A stretch of DNA of 64,000 nt from Metellina segmentata (taxonomy: Eukaryota; Arthropoda; Arachnida; Araneae; Tetragnathidae). Shown one piece after another: positions 59,601 through 64,000 of the stretch. The notes under the pieces are model-generated. The model did not search any database and was not told where the DNA came from. It worked only from the letters and a program-made list of their open reading frames with translations. Made by a program: the position numbers and the translations under genes. The stretch covers positions 56,291,583-56,355,582 of the forward strand of contig OX375875.1 in NCBI GenBank assembly GCA_947359465.1, written 5' to 3'. Position 1 is the first letter of the stretch. Every line of letters starts with the position of its first letter.

Positions 59601-62377
59601 ATTTATGGCAATAACCAACATCCACATGTGTTCGCCGAAGCATTTTTATTTATTTGCCCAAATCCTGGACCTTTCACCAGCAAATCCAATCAGGTAGCAG
59701 CATGAGGCTTGTGGGTGTACTTCTTTTATTCCAATTTATTTGGGGAGTATCACATTTACCAATTGGAGATACTTGGCACGGAATTCATATAGTAATGCTA
59801 ATTTTTGGATTATCCTCAATGATATGACAAGTGATAACATGATTGATTAGAGTGACTTCAAAAAGTCTTAATATTTAAGCTATCCGTATAGCACACTCAG
59901 CAACTTTTTATATCTTAGAAATAGGGTGTCTGTTCCCAAAGTACTCGTTCTGCATTGAAAGAAAAAGAATTTGTAATAGTTATTCCTATCATCCACCATT
60001 ACACAAAGAGAAATGTTTCAGAACTACAAAGTACGTATTTTCCAAAGTCGATTACGAATTCGTGGTGGAGTTGAACTTAACACACCTTGCTTCATTTGAG
60101 TTTTTGAGCCACCCGTATAGTAACAAAACCATCAGTAGAAAGTCCTTGAACACCATAAAATGACGCTTTGAGGTGCTTTCCTCAGTAGAAGGAGCTAAGA
60201 TGGTGCGATTGATTCAGATACAAAGACGTAACTCCTGTTTTAAGAGATCTCAAAGGGGCCATTCGGTACTCAAGAAACGTACAAAGAAAACAGAAATATT
60301 CGGGATTCCTTTTTTCTCCTCCTGGCTCTATCTTGTTTCGCTTTAGTAATGGCTTTTATTTCAAAGGGGGATTTAACTTTTCCGAAGTACCATCCCTTAT
60401 TCCTGCGAAAAACCCAAGACAGTTCTTGTAATGAGCATCATCAAGAGTATTTTGAAGCGATTCCGGCCTTCCTGCGCCTGGTGACTCCCAGTCAGGTAAT
60501 GGTTAAATAAATAAATTGCCCATAAGCGTAAATGTCCCAACAGCATGCTCTGACAATGATTTACAAGACTTAGAAGGATTTTATTGGAGACTTTGTTGGG
60601 TGAAGTCTTTAATGATTTCTGAACATTGCTACTAGACCTGGTAAAGAGCTAATAAACCTTTCTCTTTTTACTTTATGACATCTAACTGTATCAAAACAGT
60701 TTTACAGGTCTTACAGTGAATTTGTAATTTAATTAATATATATTGAACATAGTCATACAGTTATAGATTAGAAATTTGTAGAAATCTTGCATACTGTTTA
60801 CTTACTTTATTCGTATATAAATTTGATAATTACGTGATATAAATCCACGTGATAAACATTCAGTATAATAACTATAAGATAAGGCAGTAGATTTAACGAT
60901 GAAAATTCTCTACTCAACTAGGAAGTGATTTTATATCACACACATTCACGCTCACAATGCCTTTATGTTCATACTAAAAAAATCACTTTTGCTGAAATGG
61001 GACGATTTATGAGCAATATTTTCACACACTTTAGATTAAAATCGAATAAAATTTCTATGGATAGAGGTGAAACACTTTAAATTTCAGTCAATATCCTTCT
61101 TCGGTTTAAACAACGTTCAAAAATAGGATATTTACCAGTATGTATCATATTATCTTTATATACAATATATTTTAAATATATGATGGTCGTTTGACAAGTT
61201 CAGTAAATTTCTATGAGATGACACCCAACGTAGTTTTTTGACGTACTAGCTGGGACAGTTTGCATGTGTCACTTTCCACACTAGCTTTTACCAAATATCA
61301 GCCAGAAGCGACGCTTTGTTCGTGTTCTATAGGAGTTTAAAGATAGTATTCTGACAGCCATCACGAAAATAAATGGACAAAATAAGTTCCATGCAATGAT
61401 AAAACATTTTCTATCAAATAAATAGACAGCCTTCCAGATCAAATGGGATATATAAAGTTTATAGGGAAACTGCGCCAGCACTTAAGATTCGTTATTTCTA
61501 TATAAGTGAGCTAAAGCAGGGCTGGACATGCACTGAAGATTAAATGTTCTCTGAACGCCTTGTTGAGGCCACCACAGCAGATATAGTTGAAAAATTCAAT
61601 GACATTATTACGTGAAACCATCGTAGAGATACATGCCATTGCTGAGAATATAGACACATCAACTGAACTATTGTACAATATCCCGTATGAAGAAATACGT
61701 TGTGAGGATGATGAGTTCCTCAATTGTTGATAGTGGGTACTAAATACACGTGAAACGTCATTTCAACGCAGTGTTTACTTCGATTAGCAGCTGTGGACAA
61801 AATATGGGTCCATCACACATGAGTCAATGCAGCAATAAAGGTAGTAGACAGGAAGGGGGAAAAGTGCGTTAAAGAAGACGAAGGCTGTTTTGTCGTCTGG
61901 GAAGGTGATGGCCACTGTGTTTGGGAATTCCCAAGGAATGATCCTGGTTGATTACTTAGCGAAGAAAGAATGATAACATTAGCCTACTATGTAACATTAT
62001 CAGACCGTTAAAAATAATGACATAATAGCGGTTAAAGTAGGCGGACACAAATGTGCTTTTTGGGGGGAAGAGCGCCTTCCCATAAATATATTATCACAAA
62101 GGGGAAATTTCACGAATTAGGTTTTGAATTCATTCCTCATCTACGCTTTCCATCATGCGTCTTATTTTTATTCCCAAACTAGAAATTTTTGGCTCTGTGA
62201 ATATAAAGAGTAGTCAAATAAGTAACTACCGTCTTCAAAGTGTATTTCTCAGCCTCTGACCATAGGGAAAAATATTCGAAATTTTCCGATGGGGTGAAAA
62301 AATCTGAAACTCGCTAGACCAAGTGTGTAGTCCTGAATGGATAATAAGATGAAAAACAAAACCTGCGTTTTCCTAAA
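59601..62377. other. 2.8 kb unassigned DNA
   Basis: No supported gene. A coding-like stretch at 61541-61735 is listed as a finding. Confidence 0.45.
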
Positions 62378-62500
62378 CGAGTAGTCGTCATTTGACAGTG
62401 GTTCAAAATTACGTGGTGTTGTCCTCTGGTCTTTCCCTTAAGAGATTCCCGGACCGTCCTCGATACCCTGTCGTGTTGCTCTTGAAACGACATCAATTAA
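62378..62500 (+). mobile_element. SINE 3' fragment
   Basis: It begins in the shared SINE core (CGTCATTTGACAGTGGTTCA) and continues with a family-2-like tail: CCTTAAGAGATTCCCGGACC, CCTGTCGTGTTGCTCTTGAA, then an ATTAA end. A similar tail word (TTTCCCTTCGAAATTC then CGGACCGTCC) also occurs at about 1601-1634. Confidence 0.6.
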
Positions 62501-62737
62501 AAATTACCAATTACCTAAAAAAGCGGTGCTTTTTTACCATACTTGTCAAACGACCCTTGTATACATTGTTTTGATACGTATAATTGCTATTTACGGAAAC
62601 AAGCAGCTGAAATTAAATCGGCGGATATTGTTCATCTAAATGTTACGTTTAGTAAAAGCACACATAGGGGACTTGTCAATCTAATCGTGTCACGCAATTT
62701 GTGAGTACTGAAGTACTTAAATATTAACCTTGCTAAA

Positions 62738-62948
62738 CCATACTAGTGGTTGTCACAACAAGGTATCACGTTAGTAGCAAAATTTATCAGATCTTCACTG
62801 ACGAGGTATCTTGTAATTAGTAAGAAATGTTTATATCTTGATCTCGTCATCATTAAGAATAAGTAAATGTATTTATAAAAGATATCTCCTCTGTATTGGT
62901 CAAATAAATCTTGATGGACGAGACATCTCTTTGAAGCCACTTGGAGAG
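62738..62948 (-). mobile_element. TTAA-type palindromic MITE, copy E
   Basis: Read from the right, the end is CTCTCCAAGTGGCTTC, directly after TTAA (62949-62952). The left end CCATACTAGTGGTTGTC follows TAAA (62734-62737). The interior carries decayed modules such as GACGAGACATCTCTTTG and ATCTTGATCTCGTCATC. This is the shortest and least modular copy apart from C. Confidence 0.75.
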
Positions 62949-62952
62949 TTAA

Positions 62953-63805
62953 GGATTCAGCAGATAGAAACTAATAGTGCCATACAATCATGTTTAAATT
63001 AAGAAAAAGGTTAAGCTTTATTGTATTAAAAGTATAATCAATTCAAATGGTTAGGCAAACAGAATTTCTTTTAAAAGGCAATGACGATGTAAATCAAAAA
63101 TGATTTTATTTCGTTCGCTCATAATTTCTGGGACACCCAAAAACTGAACACTAGTTTATCACGTAATAGTTAGGAACTATAGAATATCAATAAAGTACGA
63201 TTAAAGTGTGTTTGTTAAAATGATTTTCTGTTCAAACATTGATCCGAAAACCTATAGAGAAACAAATAAAAGCTGAAGAGGCAAGTATAAAATATTTTGC
63301 TGTCGTATTTGACTCAAATCGATGAAATATCATAATATGTATAGGAGCGGCATTAGCATGGAAATGTGAATCAAATATGGAAATAATACGCTTGAACGAT
63401 GAGGCAAGTTGATATCAAGTATAATTTTCGCATAGTAATGTATGCATATTAGTAGAAATGAAAATTTTCATTCATACTCGAATGAGTTTTCTATGAATGC
63501 GTCAGCTGACAGTTAAAGTCGGTATAATTCCACTGATGTAGCACATATGTTATGAATTAAAACTACATTTAATGTGCTGCAGGTAGAAATACGTAATTTT
63601 TCATGTATTTCAGTCTCAGAAACTTTTAGTCCAATAAAAAGGAATATATCTAGCCTTTTGTGTCCTAAGCCACAAGGCAAGTAGGTATAAAAAAGGAGTC
63701 CTTTTTCAACGAATAAAATGAAATTTATTTTTAAATGGACAACTATTTAATAACACCTGCACTGTGTCTAGTTTTCTCGCACAAAACCTATTCACCAGAA
63801 AACTC

Positions 63806-63842
<37 letters not shown>

Positions 63843-64000
63843 TCCCTATTCCAAAGAAAACACAGCAAAAAAACATACAAATTTTCGAAAGTTCCTTACA
63901 TGACGATGAGGTGCAGCTGACTTTCGTTGCTGCCACATAAAAGATAAAACTTAATTGAATTTGACTTGCAAAGTGCGTGAAATGTTCTTCGCGATCTGCT
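62953..64000. other. AT-rich DNA to the window end
   Basis: Only a (CA)n tract at 63811-63840 is recognised. The overlapping frames on both strands across it are artefacts of the repeat. Confidence 0.5.
63811..63840. repeat. (AC)n microsatellite
   Basis: Fifteen uninterrupted AC units. Confidence 0.95.

Noticed and set aside
63706..63936. Frames on both strands with poly-Cys-Val or poly-Thr-His
   Set aside because: They translate an (AC)n microsatellite.

Overview
This is AT-rich animal nuclear DNA with no complete cellular gene that I can support. No RNA gene, CRISPR array, operon or bacterial-type signal is visible. What can be recognised is almost all transposon debris: Tc1/mariner elements, a piggyBac relic, a hAT element, a PIF/Harbinger-like MITE, tRNA-derived SINEs, one decayed LTR retrotransposon and a non-LTR retrotransposon relic. 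Simple repeats and foldback structures fill in between. The mix of Tc1/mariner families and SINE types suggests an arthropod, most likely an arachnid such as an orb-weaving spider; that is inference from family resemblance, not proof. The window is probably intergenic or inside a very large intron.

Layout. 1-5.5 kb: unannotatable AT-rich DNA with two adjacent minisatellites (1402-1936). 5.5-9.2 kb: an old Tc1 relic split by a SINE with a 15-bp target duplication, then a Tc1 element with both ends and TA target copies (7866-9152). 9.5-12.6 kb: an LTR retrotransposon relic with two direct LTRs. 13.6 and 18.2 kb: short Tc1 transposase fragments. 22.1 kb: first of five copies of a TTAA-flanked MITE built from palindromic GACGAGATATCTCGTC-like motifs (others at 36.1, 40.7, 48.3 and 62.7 kb). 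24.4-25.3 kb: an AT-rich minisatellite interrupted by a GC-rich inverted-repeat element. 29.7-34.1 kb: three internally deleted Tc1/mariner elements and a second SINE. 34.5-35.9 kb: a 1.4-kb foldback element. 37.9-38.7 kb: a hAT element carrying an unrecognised ORF. 39.5-43.2 kb: family-2 SINEs, a near-perfect palindromic MITE and a LINE relic on the minus strand. 47.1-47.9 kb: a mariner pseudogene. 51.8-53.3 kb: a Tc1 element with two catalytic residues lost. 53.6-54.8 kb: a piggyBac relic. 55.7-58.4 kb: two Tc1 pseudogenes either side of a SINE fragment. 59-64 kb: mostly unassigned.

No genes here act together in a pathway. The biology is mobilisation and decay. Several elements are short non-autonomous derivatives that keep good ends but have lost the middle of the transposase, so they could only move with an enzyme made elsewhere. 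The best candidates for something undescribed are the five-copy TTAA MITE family, the 730-bp element with 106-bp perfect terminal repeats, the hAT element with a non-transposase-like ORF, and the core domain shared by at least two SINE types.
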